From the NCBI GenBank assembly GCA_947589385.1, contig CANPZW010000004.1, positions 1 through 64,000 on the forward strand: DNA of 64,000 nt, in the 5' to 3' direction. Of the stretch, positions 42,495 through 52,725 are shown in pieces (position 1 is the stretch's first letter; the number at the start of each line of letters is the position of its first letter). Both the position numbers and the translations under genes were made by a program. Under the pieces are notes generated by a model. That model worked only from the letters and a program-made list of their open reading frames with translations. It was not told where the DNA came from and did not search any database. The stretch comes from an uncultured Clostridia bacterium (lineage in GTDB: Bacteria > Bacillota > Clostridia > Christensenellales > Borkfalkiaceae).

Positions 42495-44330
42495 ATGAAA
42501 AAACAGAAAACCAAAAAAAATTGCACATATATCGGCGGGCAGGCGGTAATGGAAGGCGTGATGATGCAGGGAAAAACCTGTATCGCCTGCGCCGTCCGCG
42601 ACCCCGACGGAAATATTCAGGTAGAGGCAAAACGGCTTAAAACGCCGCCCGCCGTGAAAAAAATAAGCAAAATTCCTTTTATCCGCGGCACGGTCAATCT
42701 CGTGCTGTCCCTCGTGCGGGGCATGAAAGTTTTGATGCGCTCGGCGGCTGTAAGCGGCGACGACGAAGAAGAGGGCGGAAAGGTGTCCGCATATCTTGCC
42801 GAAAAATTCAAACTCAGCGTTATGGACGTCGTCACGTACATAGCCGTATTTTTGGGAATTGCGCTTGCCGTGGGATTGTTTATAATTCTTCCGCGTGTGT
42901 TCACAAACCTTATCCTGGAAGCCTTCCCCGCAGTGGGCGCGGCGCACGGCGGAATTTGGCAGTACGTCCTTTGGGGCGCGTTCAAATTCGTGATTTTTAT
43001 AGCCTACCTCGCGCTGATTTTGTTGCTTAAAGATATCCGCAGACTCTACATGTACCACGGTGCGGAACATAAGACTATCAACGCCTATGAGCACGGAATG
43101 GAACTGACCCCCGAAAGCGTTAAAAACGCCTCCCGCATACACGACAGGTGCGGTACGTCTTTCCTTTTTATCGTAGTACTGATAAACGTGCTTGTGCTTT
43201 CCCTCGTCCTTTGGGGCGTGGGCGTGACAGAACAGAACATACCTAACCGCTTTCTCAGATTTTTCGCGCAGCTCGGAATAGAGATACTGTTGCTCCCCGT
43301 GCTTGCAGGTATTTCGTATGAAGTTTTAAAGCTGTTGGCGCGCTTCGACAATAAGTTCGTCGCTATTTTCAAGTCGCCCGGCATGCTTTTGCAGAAAGCG
43401 CTTACGACGCGCGAACCCGACGCCGAAATGATAGAGGTGGCTATCGCCGCGTTCAAAAAGGTGCTTGAAATGGACGCCGACCCCGAAGTGCCGGAAACTT
43501 ACTTTATCACAAGCGGCATACTCTCCAAAAAACTCGAAGAAACGAAAGAACGCTTTTCAGAGGCGGGCATAGACGAAAGCGACGCCGAATGGATATATTC
43601 ACTGTGCCTCGGCATCAAGAGGAGCGAGCTTTCCAAAGAGCGCACTGTGAAACCTTCGGAAGCGAAAAAAATCGACGAATATGTACAAAAACGGCTTACG
43701 GGCAGACCGCTTTGGTATATCGTGGGCGATACCGAATTTTACGGGTTGAAAATAAAGGTTGACGAGCGCGCCCTGATTCCCCGTCCCGAAACGGAGATAC
43801 TCGCGGATACCGTAATTAAATCGGCGGAAAAGGGCGATAAAATTCTGGATATGTGCACGGGTTCGGGCTGCATTGCGATTGCCGTGGCTAAAATGTGCGC
43901 CGACAGGAACGTTACTGTAACGGCGGCGGATATTTCGGACGCGGCGCTTATGCTCGCCCGCGAAAATGCCGAAATCAACGGCGTAAAAATAAATTTCGTG
44001 CAAAGCGATATGTTCCGCAACGTGCGCGGTAAATTCAATATAATAGTATGCAATCCGCCCTATATAAAAAGCGGTGAAATACCCTATATCCAGCGCGAAG
44101 TGCGCGATTTCGAACCGCGTGTGGCGCTCGACGGGGGAGAGGACGGGCTGGATTTCTATCGCCGCATAGCCGAGGACGTCAAGGGCTGTCTTGCAAAGGA
44201 CGGCACGCTTGTAATGGAATGTGGAGAAGGGCAGACCGAAGAGATTTTAAAGCTGTTCAAAAAACGCGACTACGCCATGGTTTTAAAGGACGACGCGGGC
44301 GTTGACAGATTTGTTAAAATAGTATTTTAA
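42495..44330 (+). CDS. Fusion of DUF1385 (YqhQ-like) membrane protein and PrmC methyltransferase, 611 aa
   Basis: Residues 1 to about 310 are DUF1385: 'IGGQAVMEGVMMQG' at the start, three to four membrane helices, and the central 'HGAEHKTINAYEHG' motif. Residues about 330-611 are a full PrmC: an N-terminal helical domain, 'RPLWYIVGDTEFYGLKI', the SAM loop 'ILDMCTGSGCIAIAVA', and the catalytic NPPY at 520-523. PrmC methylates the Gln of the GGQ motif in release factors. In related Clostridia the two are adjacent separate genes; here there is one uninterrupted frame. prfA, the PrmC substrate gene, lies downstream at 46087. The fusion would tether PrmC to the membrane. Confidence 0.88.
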   Translation: MKKQKTKKNCTYIGGQAVMEGVMMQGKTCIACAVRDPDGNIQVEAKRLKTPPAVKKISKIPFIRGTVNLVLSLVRGMKVLMRSAAVSGDDEEEGGKVSAYLAEKFKLSVMDVVTYIAVFLGIALAVGLFIILPRVFTNLILEAFPAVGAAHGGIWQYVLWGAFKFVIFIAYLALILLLKDIRRLYMYHGAEHKTINAYEHGMELTPESVKNASRIHDRCGTSFLFIVVLINVLVLSLVLWGVGVTEQNIPNRFLRFFAQLGIEILLLPVLAGISYEVLKLLARFDNKFVAIFKSPGMLLQKALTTREPDAEMIEVAIAAFKKVLEMDADPEVPETYFITSGILSKKLEETKERFSEAGIDESDAEWIYSLCLGIKRSELSKERTVKPSEAKKIDEYVQKRLTGRPLWYIVGDTEFYGLKIKVDERALIPRPETEILADTVIKSAEKGDKILDMCTGSGCIAIAVAKMCADRNVTVTAADISDAALMLARENAEINGVKINFVQSDMFRNVRGKFNIIVCNPPYIKSGEIPYIQREVRDFEPRVALDGGEDGLDFYRRIAEDVKGCLAKDGTLVMECGEGQTEEILKLFKKRDYAMVLKDDAGVDRFVKIVF

Positions 44331-44341
44331 TCGGTGACGGT

Positions 44342-46054
44342 ATGAGTGACGGCGTAAGTAAGTATTTAAAACTTGAAAAAGCCAACCGTGGTAAGTGCAG
44401 GTGCTGCGGCGGATATTACGACGTGAGAAAGGCGCGCAACGGCGTAGTTACCTGTGAAAGCTGCGGTACGGTTTATACGATTTTCAGGGAAGAGGTAAGA
44501 AGCAATACCCGCAAATGTATAGTTGCGGCGTATAAGCTTATGGACCGCTACCTTTTCGACGAAGCATATATCGCATGCAAACGCGCCGCCGAGTACGACG
44601 GGTTAGAGCCTGAGGCGTATTTCGGCATGGCTTTGGCAGAATTTAAGGTGCGTTATTCTTTAAACAACAACGGGGGCAGACCACGTCTTCGGCCTGTAAG
44701 TTTCGAGGGCACGGGCAGAAAATTTTCCGAATGTTTCAACTATAAACAGGCGCTTTCGAAAGCTACGCCCGAGCAGCGCGCTGTTTACGAAAGAATGGCA
44801 AGGGAAATAGACGCCGTTTTAAGCAAACGCACGGAAGAGGAAATTCCCGCCCAGCCCGAAGAAAAGTCCTCCGAAACCTTTGAAATTCTCGAATATCTGT
44901 CCGAAATAGAGCCCGAAGATAAATCGGGTCCCGCCCTTTCTATAACAAACCGCGTTCTCAAACGCGTAAATTCTAAGGACGAGGAAATTACCGTGCCCGA
45001 CGGCGTTACGGCGATAGGCGACGGCGCTTTCAAGGATTGCAGAAACCTCAAAAAAGTGCATATCCCCGATACCGTTACAAAGATAGGCAAAAACGCGTTT
45101 GATTTCTGCTGTATGCTGACGGATATAGTAATTCCGCCTTCCGTTACGGCGATAGGTTTCCGCGCATTTGTGGATTGCAACAGCCTTACAAGCATAACTC
45201 TGCCGTTTATCGGCTCGAAAACCGATAATCTGGGCAGTATGCGCTTCAACTATATTTTCGGGGGAGCCGATGAATTTACAAACCCGTACGTACCGCTTTC
45301 GCTGAAAAAAGTCACGGTGACGGGCGGCGAAACGGTGGGCGACTTCGCCTTTTTCAACTGTTTTAAACTTACGGAAATCAACCTGCCCGAAAGCGTTACG
45401 GCGATAGGCAATTACGCTTTCAACGGCTGTAAGGGCGTTAAAATGATGCCTCTGCCCGAAGCGGTGAAGACGATAGGTAATTACGCCTTTTACGGCTGCC
45501 GCAGGCTTAAAGAACTTGTTTTGGGCAAGAATGTGGAAACGATAGGCATAGGGGCGTTCGGCGGTTGCGACGGGCTTCTCGAAATGGTTATTCCCGATTC
45601 GGTCGCCGCGCTTTACAACGAAACGTTTTTGGGCTGTGCAAGGCTTGAAAACGTAACGCTGCCCGAGGGCTTGATTTCCATAGGCACGCGCGCGTTCGGG
45701 GACTGCATAAGGCTGGACGGCATAAAAATTCCGTCAACCGTCAAATACATAGGCGAGGGCGCGTTCGGCGGGTGCGAAAGTCTTAAAAGAATAGACATTC
45801 CCGACGGCGTGACCACTCTCGCCACGGGCATGTTTGCGGGCTGTAAAAATCTTGAAAGCATAACAATCCCCAAAAGCGTGACGCATATCGGGGACGACGT
45901 GTTTGCCGAGTGCGAAAAACTGACAATATATTGCGAAAACGATGTCAAGCCGGAGGGCTGGGACAAGAATTTCAGCGTTTACCGCGACGGAAAACCTCTG
46001 ATTAAAAAGCGCTGTAAAGTGGTATGGAACTATAAGAACGCCGAAGAACAATAA
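44342..46054 (+). CDS. Zinc-ribbon protein with LRR_5 (BspA-type) repeats, 570 aa
   Basis: N-terminal zinc ribbon (C19, C22, C38, C41), then a helical, TPR-like part (about 55-160), an acidic linker, and from about residue 205 some ten LRR_5 repeats of the 'IGDGAFKDCRNLKKVHIPDTVTKIG' kind. Most BspA-type LRR proteins are secreted adhesins; this one has no signal peptide and begins with a ribbon, so it should be cytosolic. It lies between the PrmC fusion and prfA on the same strand, 11 bases after the former. Function unknown; a binding scaffold is the safest guess. Confidence 0.8.
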   Translation: MSDGVSKYLKLEKANRGKCRCCGGYYDVRKARNGVVTCESCGTVYTIFREEVRSNTRKCIVAAYKLMDRYLFDEAYIACKRAAEYDGLEPEAYFGMALAEFKVRYSLNNNGGRPRLRPVSFEGTGRKFSECFNYKQALSKATPEQRAVYERMAREIDAVLSKRTEEEIPAQPEEKSSETFEILEYLSEIEPEDKSGPALSITNRVLKRVNSKDEEITVPDGVTAIGDGAFKDCRNLKKVHIPDTVTKIGKNAFDFCCMLTDIVIPPSVTAIGFRAFVDCNSLTSITLPFIGSKTDNLGSMRFNYIFGGADEFTNPYVPLSLKKVTVTGGETVGDFAFFNCFKLTEINLPESVTAIGNYAFNGCKGVKMMPLPEAVKTIGNYAFYGCRRLKELVLGKNVETIGIGAFGGCDGLLEMVIPDSVAALYNETFLGCARLENVTLPEGLISIGTRAFGDCIRLDGIKIPSTVKYIGEGAFGGCESLKRIDIPDGVTTLATGMFAGCKNLESITIPKSVTHIGDDVFAECEKLTIYCENDVKPEGWDKNFSVYRDGKPLIKKRCKVVWNYKNAEEQ

Positions 46055-46086
46055 CGGCGTAAAAACGGGCAGGCGGACGTAAAAAC

Positions 46087-47166
46087 ATGGACAAGATGAT
46101 TTTGAAATTGCAGGGAATATACGCGCGTTACGAGGAGCTTTCGAAGCAGATGAGCGACCCCGAGGTCATTTCCGATACGCAAAAATGGACGGAGATAGCC
46201 AAAGCCCAGGCGGAAATATCGGAAACGGCGCAAAAATACGCCGAATACGCCGCCTGCGAAAAGGAGATGGAGCAAGCCGCCGAGGCGGAAAAGTCGGAGT
46301 CCGACCCCGAGATGAAATCCATGTTCTCGGACGAGGTGCAGGCGTGCAAGCAAAAACTCGACGGCATAAGGGAAGAACTGAAAATTCTTCTACTGCCCAA
46401 GGACAAAAACGACGAAAGGAACTGTATAATGGAAATCCGCAGCGGAGCGGGCGGCGAGGAAGCGGCGCTTTTCGCCTACGAATTGTACAGAATGTATCTG
46501 AATTACTGCGAACGTCACCGTCTTAAAGTCGAGGAAGTGGATAAAAGCGAAACGGAGCTGGGCGGCATAAAGGAAGTCGTTCTGAACATCAGCGGCAAGG
46601 GAGCGTATAAACAGCTTAAATTCGAAAGCGGCGTGCACCGCGTCCAGCGCGTGCCCGAAACGGAATCGCAGGGGCGCGTGCATACTTCCACCGCTACGGT
46701 AGCCGTTCTGCCCGAAGCCGAGGACGTGGAAGTGGAGATACGCGACGAGGACGTGCGCGTTGACGTATATCGTTCTTCGGGCGCGGGCGGTCAGAAAGTA
46801 AACAAGACGGAAACGGCAATACGTCTTACGCATTTTCCCACGGGGATTGTGGTTACCTGCCAGGACGAGCGCAGCCAGCTTAAAAACAAGGACAAAGCTT
46901 TCAAAGTGCTGCGTTCGCGGCTGTACGACTATTATAATTCCCGCAACCAAAGCGAATACGACGCCCACCGCAAAAGCCTTGTGGGACGCGGCGACAGAAG
47001 CGAACGTATCCGCACTTACAACTTTCCGCAGGGCAGGGTAACGGACCACCGTATAGGGCTTTCGCTATATTCTTTGGATTCTTTCATAATGGGCGATATA
47101 GGCGAAATGATAGAAGCGCTCGCCGTTGCCGAACGCGAAGCCCAGCTTGCGGGCGGAGAATTTTGA
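46087..47166 (+). CDS. prfA: Peptide chain release factor 1, 359 aa
   Basis: Recognises UAA/UAG and releases the peptide. Shows the GGQ loop 'YRSSGAGGQKVNKTETAIRLTHFPTGIVV' (about residues 225-250) and the stop-codon reading region with 'GVHRVQRVPETESQGRVHTS'. A full RF1 of normal length, substrate of the upstream PrmC domain. Confidence 0.97.
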   Translation: MDKMILKLQGIYARYEELSKQMSDPEVISDTQKWTEIAKAQAEISETAQKYAEYAACEKEMEQAAEAEKSESDPEMKSMFSDEVQACKQKLDGIREELKILLLPKDKNDERNCIMEIRSGAGGEEAALFAYELYRMYLNYCERHRLKVEEVDKSETELGGIKEVVLNISGKGAYKQLKFESGVHRVQRVPETESQGRVHTSTATVAVLPEAEDVEVEIRDEDVRVDVYRSSGAGGQKVNKTETAIRLTHFPTGIVVTCQDERSQLKNKDKAFKVLRSRLYDYYNSRNQSEYDAHRKSLVGRGDRSERIRTYNFPQGRVTDHRIGLSLYSLDSFIMGDIGEMIEALAVAEREAQLAGGEF

Positions 47167-47442
47167 ATTTTGTGTGCCGCACGGAATTGTTATGCTTTTT
47201 CAAAAGTCCGAAACTTTTGGGCGCGTAATAATTTGCCGCGCGGCACTTATAATTATTATTGATTTTTTACAAGTTATATTATATAATATTTAAATGCGGA
47301 TTGTTTCGGTCTGCCATAAGCGGATTACAAAACCACGTCGGTTGAACGGGAACTTAAAAGATAACAACCGTCTGCGGTAAATTGACTTTTCACAATATCC
47401 GCAACTTAAAAAAACAAGGACATATACGTTAAGAGAAAAATT
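47167..47442 (+). promoter_or_regulatory. prfA 3' region and promoter of the ABC exporter
   Basis: A GTGCCGC ... GCGCGGCAC pairing (about 47174-47246) encloses a smaller AAAAGT hairpin and may end prfA. TTGATT (47259-47264), 17 bases, TATAAT (47282-47287) then drives the exporter, leaving a leader of about 145 bases with no recognised structure. Confidence 0.6.
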
Positions 47443-49863
47443 ATGCTTCGAATCAAAAACGTCACAAAAAATTATACGGTTGCCAAAGAATTGCAGGTGC
47501 GCGCTTTGGATAACTTTTCTTTGAACTTCCGCAAAAACGAATTTGTGGCGGTGCTCGGGCCGTCGGGCTGCGGCAAAACCACGCTTCTCAATATCATAGG
47601 CGGGCTGGACAACTTCGGGGACGGCGACGTGCTTGTCGGGGGGAGGAGTATAAAGAATTTCCGCGGGCGGGATATGGACGAATACCGCAACCGTTCCGTG
47701 GGTTTTGTGTTTCAGGGATATAATCTTGTGCCCAATCTCAACGTTTTGGGTAACGTTACTTTGGCTCTTTCCCTGCAAGGCGTTCCCAAAAAGGAAAGGG
47801 AGGGAAAAGCGCGCGCGGCGCTTAAAAAAGTAGGGCTGGAAGGACAAATGAAAAAGCGTCCCAACCAGCTTTCGGGCGGGCAGATGCAGAGGGTGGCTAT
47901 TGCCCGCGCGATTGTCAACGACCCCGAAATAATACTTGCCGACGAGCCGACGGGCGCTTTGGACAGCGAAACGGGAGAAGTCATAGCCGAACTTTTGAAA
48001 GAACTTTCCAAGGACAGGCTTGTAATAACCGTTACCCATAACGGCGACCTTGCCCGCAGATACGCCACGCGCATTGTAAATCTTTTGGACGGCAGGCTTG
48101 TAAGCGACACCGACCCCTACACGGACGGCGAAGCGGAGCGCGACGAGGCGGTCCTTTCGGAAAGCGCGGCGGCGAGCCGTACTTCGTCCGAGGAGGAAGC
48201 GGGCGCGCCCTCTGAAAACAAAACCAAGCTGAAAATGCCGCTTAAAACGGCGCTGGGAATATCCGTGAACAGCATGCTTTCCAAAAAATGGCGTGTATTC
48301 TGGACAAGTTTCGCGGGCAGTATAGGTATTTTCGGCATAGCCATAGTGCTTGCCATAAGCATAGGCATGGGCAACTACGTCAACGCCATGCAGACGGAAG
48401 CCGTGGGCGACAGCGCCATAAGGCTGGGGGAAACGGCTTACAGCCTGAACAGAATACTGAGCATAATGGAAGAAGAGGGCGGGAACAACAACACGCCCTA
48501 TCCCGACATAGACGGAGTTATTCCCTACCAGCGCGAAAGTTTTTCCTCTAAAAGCACGCTTACGGACGAATTTATCGAATACATCCGCAATGTAAACGGC
48601 GAATGGGTAAAAGCCATAAATTATACTTACAGCGTGCAGATGCACGTTTTGGAAAAGGACGGGGATTCATATACGCCGAGGGAAAGCTGGGCGGGCGTTG
48701 CGCGCCAGATGATTGAAGAGGACGAACTGATAGAGGATAACTACGACGTTCTGTACAAATCTGAAAGTTCGGAAACGGGCTATCCGAAGGAATATAGTGA
48801 AGTTTCTTTGGTAGTGGATAAATTCAACCGTATCAGCCCTTCCACGCTTAAAGCACTGGGAATTTCTTTTACAGGTAAAGACGGTTCGTACAGGAAAGTG
48901 CCTTTTACGGAGATAGTGGACAAAGAATATACTTTCGTTCTTAACGACGGCTGGTATATCCCCAGCGGGGACGGCACTTTCAGGACGGCTGCCGCGGCGG
49001 ATTACGCGAATATCGCGCCCGCGAACACATTTCAGGTGAAAATCGTCAGCATACTCCGCGTAAAGAACAACGATTCCACGCTTTGGCTGGATTCGGGCAT
49101 AGCCTATCTTCCCGAACTTTCGGAATATCTTGTCCGGAACGCAAGGGAATCGGAAGTGGGCAGGGCGCAGCTTGCCTCCAAGGACAGAAACGTGCTTACG
49201 GGCGAAGAATTTAAGCCATCCGTCCCCGGTTCGGAGGAGGAAGAACGGTTGCAGAAGGATACGCTCTACGTAAACGCGCTTAAAGCCGTGGGAGCTTTCA
49301 CCGTGCCTACCAGCGTGCAGATATATCCCACCGACCTCGCGGCAAAACGCAGTATCTCCGCATATATCGACGCGTGGAACGACGTCCACCCCGACGGCAC
49401 CGTGGATTACCTCGACCTGACGAATCTTGCGCTTACCACACTTTCTAACTTCATAGACGTGGTAACGTATATCCTCGTCGCATTTTCGGCTGTCGCGCTG
49501 ATAGTGTCGTCCGTTATGATAAGCGTAACGACATATACTTCCGTGGTGGAACGCACCAAGGAAATAGGTATTCTCAGAAGCCTCGGCGCGCGAAAACTTG
49601 ATATATCCGGAATATTCAACGGCGAATCCGCTATTGTGGGAGGACTTGCCGGATTTATGGGCGTGGCTTTCGCGCTTATCGCGGGCGTGGTGATAAACGC
49701 GCTTGTCCGTTCGTTGCTGGGCGTAAGCGGGCTTGTCGCGTTTAATTGGCAGATAGTTGTCGGAATGTTCTTCTTGTCGGTAACGCTGACTTTGCTCGCG
49801 GGGCTTGTGCCCGCCGTGATAGCCGCCAACAAAAACCCCGTATCCTGTCTGCGCTCCGAATAA
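47443..49863 (+). CDS. MacB-like ABC exporter, fused ATPase and FtsX-type permease, 806 aa
   Basis: ATPase first: Walker A GPSGCGKT (39-46), signature LSGGQ (143-147), Walker B with ADEPT (166-170). After an acidic linker (about 218-262) comes a first membrane helix (about 285-310), a large extracytoplasmic domain (about 310-660), and three C-terminal helices of the FtsX/MacB type. Such mechanotransmission exporters move peptides, lipids or toxins, or signal across the membrane. The extracellular part is unusually long and lacks a recognised fold, so the substrate is open. The start ATG has only AAGAGA as SD. Confidence 0.9.
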   Translation: MLRIKNVTKNYTVAKELQVRALDNFSLNFRKNEFVAVLGPSGCGKTTLLNIIGGLDNFGDGDVLVGGRSIKNFRGRDMDEYRNRSVGFVFQGYNLVPNLNVLGNVTLALSLQGVPKKEREGKARAALKKVGLEGQMKKRPNQLSGGQMQRVAIARAIVNDPEIILADEPTGALDSETGEVIAELLKELSKDRLVITVTHNGDLARRYATRIVNLLDGRLVSDTDPYTDGEAERDEAVLSESAAASRTSSEEEAGAPSENKTKLKMPLKTALGISVNSMLSKKWRVFWTSFAGSIGIFGIAIVLAISIGMGNYVNAMQTEAVGDSAIRLGETAYSLNRILSIMEEEGGNNNTPYPDIDGVIPYQRESFSSKSTLTDEFIEYIRNVNGEWVKAINYTYSVQMHVLEKDGDSYTPRESWAGVARQMIEEDELIEDNYDVLYKSESSETGYPKEYSEVSLVVDKFNRISPSTLKALGISFTGKDGSYRKVPFTEIVDKEYTFVLNDGWYIPSGDGTFRTAAAADYANIAPANTFQVKIVSILRVKNNDSTLWLDSGIAYLPELSEYLVRNARESEVGRAQLASKDRNVLTGEEFKPSVPGSEEEERLQKDTLYVNALKAVGAFTVPTSVQIYPTDLAAKRSISAYIDAWNDVHPDGTVDYLDLTNLALTTLSNFIDVVTYILVAFSAVALIVSSVMISVTTYTSVVERTKEIGILRSLGARKLDISGIFNGESAIVGGLAGFMGVAFALIAGVVINALVRSLLGVSGLVAFNWQIVVGMFFLSVTLTLLAGLVPAVIAANKNPVSCLRSE

Positions 49864-49892
49864 GAGGTTTTAAAATATTTTTAATGTTAAAG

Positions 49893-49915
49893 ACGCCCGA
49901 AAGGGCGTTTTTGCT
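49893..49915 (+). terminator. Terminator of the ABC exporter
   Basis: ACGCCC-GAAA-GGGCGT then TTTTGC. Confidence 0.85.
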
Positions 49916-49947
49916 TTATATTTTTTGCGAAAGTCCGTAAAAAATTC

Positions 49948-49976
49948 TTTACAAATAAGATAAATTCTGTTAAAAT
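49948..49976 (+). promoter_or_regulatory. Promoter of rpsB-tsf
   Basis: TTTACA (49948-49953), 17 bases, TAAAAT (49971-49976). The roughly 115-base leader before rpsB could hold an S2 control site; none was recognised. Confidence 0.65.
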
Positions 49977-50098
49977 GACAGGGCTGTAAAAAATTCACAC
50001 TCGCGGGGCGGGTACTCCGTGGCGGTAAAATCTTTTCAATGCCGCATATAAGTGCCGCAAAAGCCGCGCCCGCGGGGAGGTTAAACGGAGGAATTAAA

Positions 50099-50878
50099 AT
50101 GGCAGTAATTACAATGAAACAACTGCTCGAAGCAGGCGTACACTTCGGGCACCAGACGAGAAAATGGAATCCCAAAATGGACAAATACATTTATGCGTCC
50201 AGAAACGACATTCACATTATCGACTTGCAGCTTACGGTTGACCTTATCGAGGAAGCTTATAAGTTCGTGTGCGAATCGGTAAAGGAAGGCAAAACCGTTC
50301 TTTTCGTCGGCACAAAGAAGCAGGCGCAGGACGCCATAAAGGAAGAGGCTGAGCGCTGCGGCATGTACTATGTAAATTCCCGCTGGCTTGGCGGCACGTT
50401 GACCAACTTCAAGACCATTCGTTCGCGCATAGACAGAATGGTTAAAATCGAAAAAATGGAAGCAAACGGCGAATTTGACCTTCTTCCCAAAAAGGAAGTC
50501 GCAAAGCTTAAAGACGAATTTGAAAAACTTCAAACCAATCTCGGCGGTATCAGGGAAATGAACAAGCTGCCCGGCGTTATGTTCGTGGTTGACCCCCATA
50601 ACGAGGACATTGCGGTAGCCGAAGCGCGTAAACTGAACATTCCCATCGTCGCAATCACGGATACGAACTGCGACCCCGACCTTATAGACTACGTTATTCC
50701 CGGCAACGACGACGCTATCCGTGCAGTAAAGCTTATTTCGTCGGTAATCGCAAACGCCGTAATCGAAGCTAACCAAGGCGAAACTCCCGTCCTTCCCGTC
50801 GAGGAAGACGACGGCGAGCCCGTTTCCATAGAGGAAGTAGTTGCCGCGGAGGAAATCCCCGCCGACAACGAGGACTGA
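50099..50878 (+). CDS. rpsB: 30S ribosomal protein S2, 259 aa
   Basis: '[23 protein letters not shown]' start, the zinc/coiled region in the middle, and '[29 protein letters not shown]'. The ATG at 50099 follows CGGAGG; the 20-residue longer frame is rejected. An acidic C-terminal tail of about 30 residues is present. Confidence 0.97.
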   Translation: MAVITMKQLLEAGVHFGHQTRKWNPKMDKYIYASRNDIHIIDLQLTVDLIEEAYKFVCESVKEGKTVLFVGTKKQAQDAIKEEAERCGMYYVNSRWLGGTLTNFKTIRSRIDRMVKIEKMEANGEFDLLPKKEVAKLKDEFEKLQTNLGGIREMNKLPGVMFVVDPHNEDIAVAEARKLNIPIVAITDTNCDPDLIDYVIPGNDDAIRAVKLISSVIANAVIEANQGETPVLPVEEDDGEPVSIEEVVAAEEIPADNED

Positions 50879-50915
50879 AAAAAGAAAAAATTCAGCAGAA
50901 TAAGGAGATATAATT

Positions 50916-51818
50916 ATGTCATTCACGGCAAAGGACGTAGCAGCCCTGCGCGATAAGAGCGGCGCGGGTATGCTCGATTGCAAAAAGGCGCTTACCGACG
51001 CCGACGGCGATATGGAAAAAGCTGCCGAGCTCCTTCGCGAGCGCGGAATAGCAAAAGCTGTAAAGAAAGAAGGCAGAATAGCTGCGGAAGGCGTAGTGGG
51101 CGCATTCGTATGCGAAAAATGCAATACGGGCGTTCTTCTTGAAATCAACTGCGAGAGCGACTTCGTTTCCCGCGGAGAAAAATTCCACGGCATAGTTGAC
51201 GAAGTGGCAAAGGTAATAGCGAAGAACAAGCCCGCCGATATCGAGGCTTTGAACGCATGCACGCTGGACGGCGTGACCGTAAAGGATTATATTGTAAACC
51301 AAACCGCGGTCATAGGCGAAAAAATTTCCATACGCCGTTTCGTTATTTACGAAAACGCCGGCAAAATCGAAACTTATATCCATATGGGCGGCAAGGTAGG
51401 CGTTATGGTTGACGCCGCCGACTTCACGGCGGGCGCTGAGGAAACCTTGCACGACGTAGCCCTTCAAATCGCCGCTTCAAGACCCCTTTATATCACCCGC
51501 GAGGAAGTTCCCGTGGACGTGCTTGCAAAGGAAAAGGAAATCATGCTCGTGCAGATGCAGAACGACCCCAAGAACGCCAATAAGCCCCAGAACATTCTCG
51601 AAAAGATAGTGGAAGGCAAGCTGGGCAAGTTCTATGAGGAAAACTGCCTTATGGAGCAGCCTTTCGTAAAGGACGATTCGATGAAAGTCGGTCAGGTTAT
51701 CGGCAAGAGGTTTAAGGTTGCGCGTTTCGTCCGTTTCGAAATGGGCGAGGGGCTGGAAAAGAAGAATGAGAATTTGCAGGACGAAGTTGCGAAGCAAATC
51801 GAGTCCATGAAAAAGTAA
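50916..51818 (+). CDS. tsf: Elongation factor Ts, 300 aa
   Basis: 'FTAKDVAALRDKSGAGMLDCKKALTDADGDMEKA' is the N-terminal UBA-like EF-Tu contact; 'NCESDFVSR' is the core motif. Catalyses GDP exchange on EF-Tu. Coupled with rpsB, as nearly everywhere. SD AAGGAGA. Confidence 0.98.
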   Translation: MSFTAKDVAALRDKSGAGMLDCKKALTDADGDMEKAAELLRERGIAKAVKKEGRIAAEGVVGAFVCEKCNTGVLLEINCESDFVSRGEKFHGIVDEVAKVIAKNKPADIEALNACTLDGVTVKDYIVNQTAVIGEKISIRRFVIYENAGKIETYIHMGGKVGVMVDAADFTAGAEETLHDVALQIAASRPLYITREEVPVDVLAKEKEIMLVQMQNDPKNANKPQNILEKIVEGKLGKFYEENCLMEQPFVKDDSMKVGQVIGKRFKVARFVRFEMGEGLEKKNENLQDEVAKQIESMKK

Positions 51819-51826
51819 ATAAAAAC

Positions 51827-51861
51827 AAAAAACGGCGAAGCTATGGCTTCGCCGTTTTTTT
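51827..51861 (+). terminator. Terminator after tsf
   Basis: AACGGCGAAGC / GCTTCGCCGTT, 11 bp flanked by A and T runs. It separates tsf from pyrH, which in most bacteria follows directly. Confidence 0.92.
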
Positions 51862-51896
51862 ATTCCACCGCGCGGCAAAATTTTTTTATAGATTTT

Positions 51897-52112
51897 TCAA
51901 AAAATGTCCAAATCGAAAAGATAATCCGCCGAAATGTCCAACATTTTGCACAGCGTGATTATCTGCAAATAGTTCAATTCAAAAATCCCGTTTTCAAAGC
52001 GGCTGTACTGTTGCTGGGTCATCAGCATTTTTTTAGCAACTTGCGTTTGGGTGTACCCTGCGGCACGCCTTGCCTCTTTTAACCGTTCGCCTACTTGTTT
52101 TTTTATATCCAT
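51897..52112 (-). CDS. XRE-family repressor, 71 aa
   Basis: Single-domain Cro/CI-type helix-turn-helix: 'VGERLKEARRAAGYTQTQVAKKMLMTQQQYSRFENG', then 'ICKMLDIS'-like end helices ('TLCKMLDISADYLFDL'). DNA-binding, cytosolic. Transcribed away from 52209, and the shared interval holds an inverted-repeat operator overlapping the rightward promoter. Likely represses the membrane-protein unit and itself. SD absent or weak. Confidence 0.88.
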   Translation of the reverse strand: MDIKKQVGERLKEARRAAGYTQTQVAKKMLMTQQQYSRFENGIFELNYLQIITLCKMLDISADYLFDLDIF

Positions 52113-52132
52113 ATTTTAATTTTGTGCACTTT

Positions 52133-52176
52133 ACATCACTTTAATGCTTGACATACATCATAAAGTGATGTATAAT
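52133..52176 (+). promoter_or_regulatory. Promoter with XRE operator
   Basis: TTGACA (52148-52153), 17 bases, TATAAT (52171-52176). Between the boxes lies TACATCA-TAAAG-TGATGTA (52154-52172), a perfect palindrome. A further half ACATCACTTTA (52133-52143) is the inverted copy of TAAAGTGATGT (52161-52171). This is a classic repressor-occluded promoter. Confidence 0.75.
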
Positions 52177-52208
52177 TATGTCAAATCTTGTGACAAATAG
52201 GAGGATAC

Positions 52209-52724
52209 ATGCAAATCATAGGAATAATTGCAGGCGTAGTAATCGGAGGGATTGTTATAATGGTTTTGTTAAATAAGCTTTTAGATTATTTATCTGACAG
52301 ATTTCCGATAGGCTATAATGTGGTAAACATTTTATTTTTCGGTGTAGCATTCATTTTGGCGTTTGTATATTGGGGAGCTGATGAAGGTTCACGGCTAAGC
52401 AGTGGAGTAATGTGCGGTGTTATGCATTTTATTTCTCTGTATTTATTGTTTACCGATGTTGAGGAGGAAAACTTTACCATCAATAAAGTCGAAAGCCATT
52501 ATCAACCTCATTTTTTTTCGGATGACGAATGGGTGACCACAGAAACCGAGGAAGAAGGGTGGAGACCGGCTTTTTGGGTAAAATTACTTATGGTAATGGG
52601 GACTTTGGGAGTAGCATGTGCATTGACGTTTTTTATTAATCTAGCTTGGATTGCGTTTTTGCTTGAAATTGCTATGCCGGTATGGTTAATAATCTTGGAA
52701 ATAAGAAGAAGGAGAAGAAGATGA
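52209..52724 (+). CDS. Membrane protein of unknown function, 171 aa
   Basis: Four to five hydrophobic segments: about residues 3-22, 37-53, 66-80, 123-140 and 146-163. Between the third and fourth lies a soluble acidic loop (about 85-118, with 'EEENF', 'SDDEW' and 'TETEEEGW'). It ends in a run of arginines (positive-inside anchor). GGAGG precedes the ATG. First gene of an XRE-controlled pair. Lower GC than flanking housekeeping genes. Confidence 0.75.
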   Translation: MQIIGIIAGVVIGGIVIMVLLNKLLDYLSDRFPIGYNVVNILFFGVAFILAFVYWGADEGSRLSSGVMCGVMHFISLYLLFTDVEEENFTINKVESHYQPHFFSDDEWVTTETEEEGWRPAFWVKLLMVMGTLGVACALTFFINLAWIAFLLEIAMPVWLIILEIRRRRRR

Positions 52725-52725
52725 A

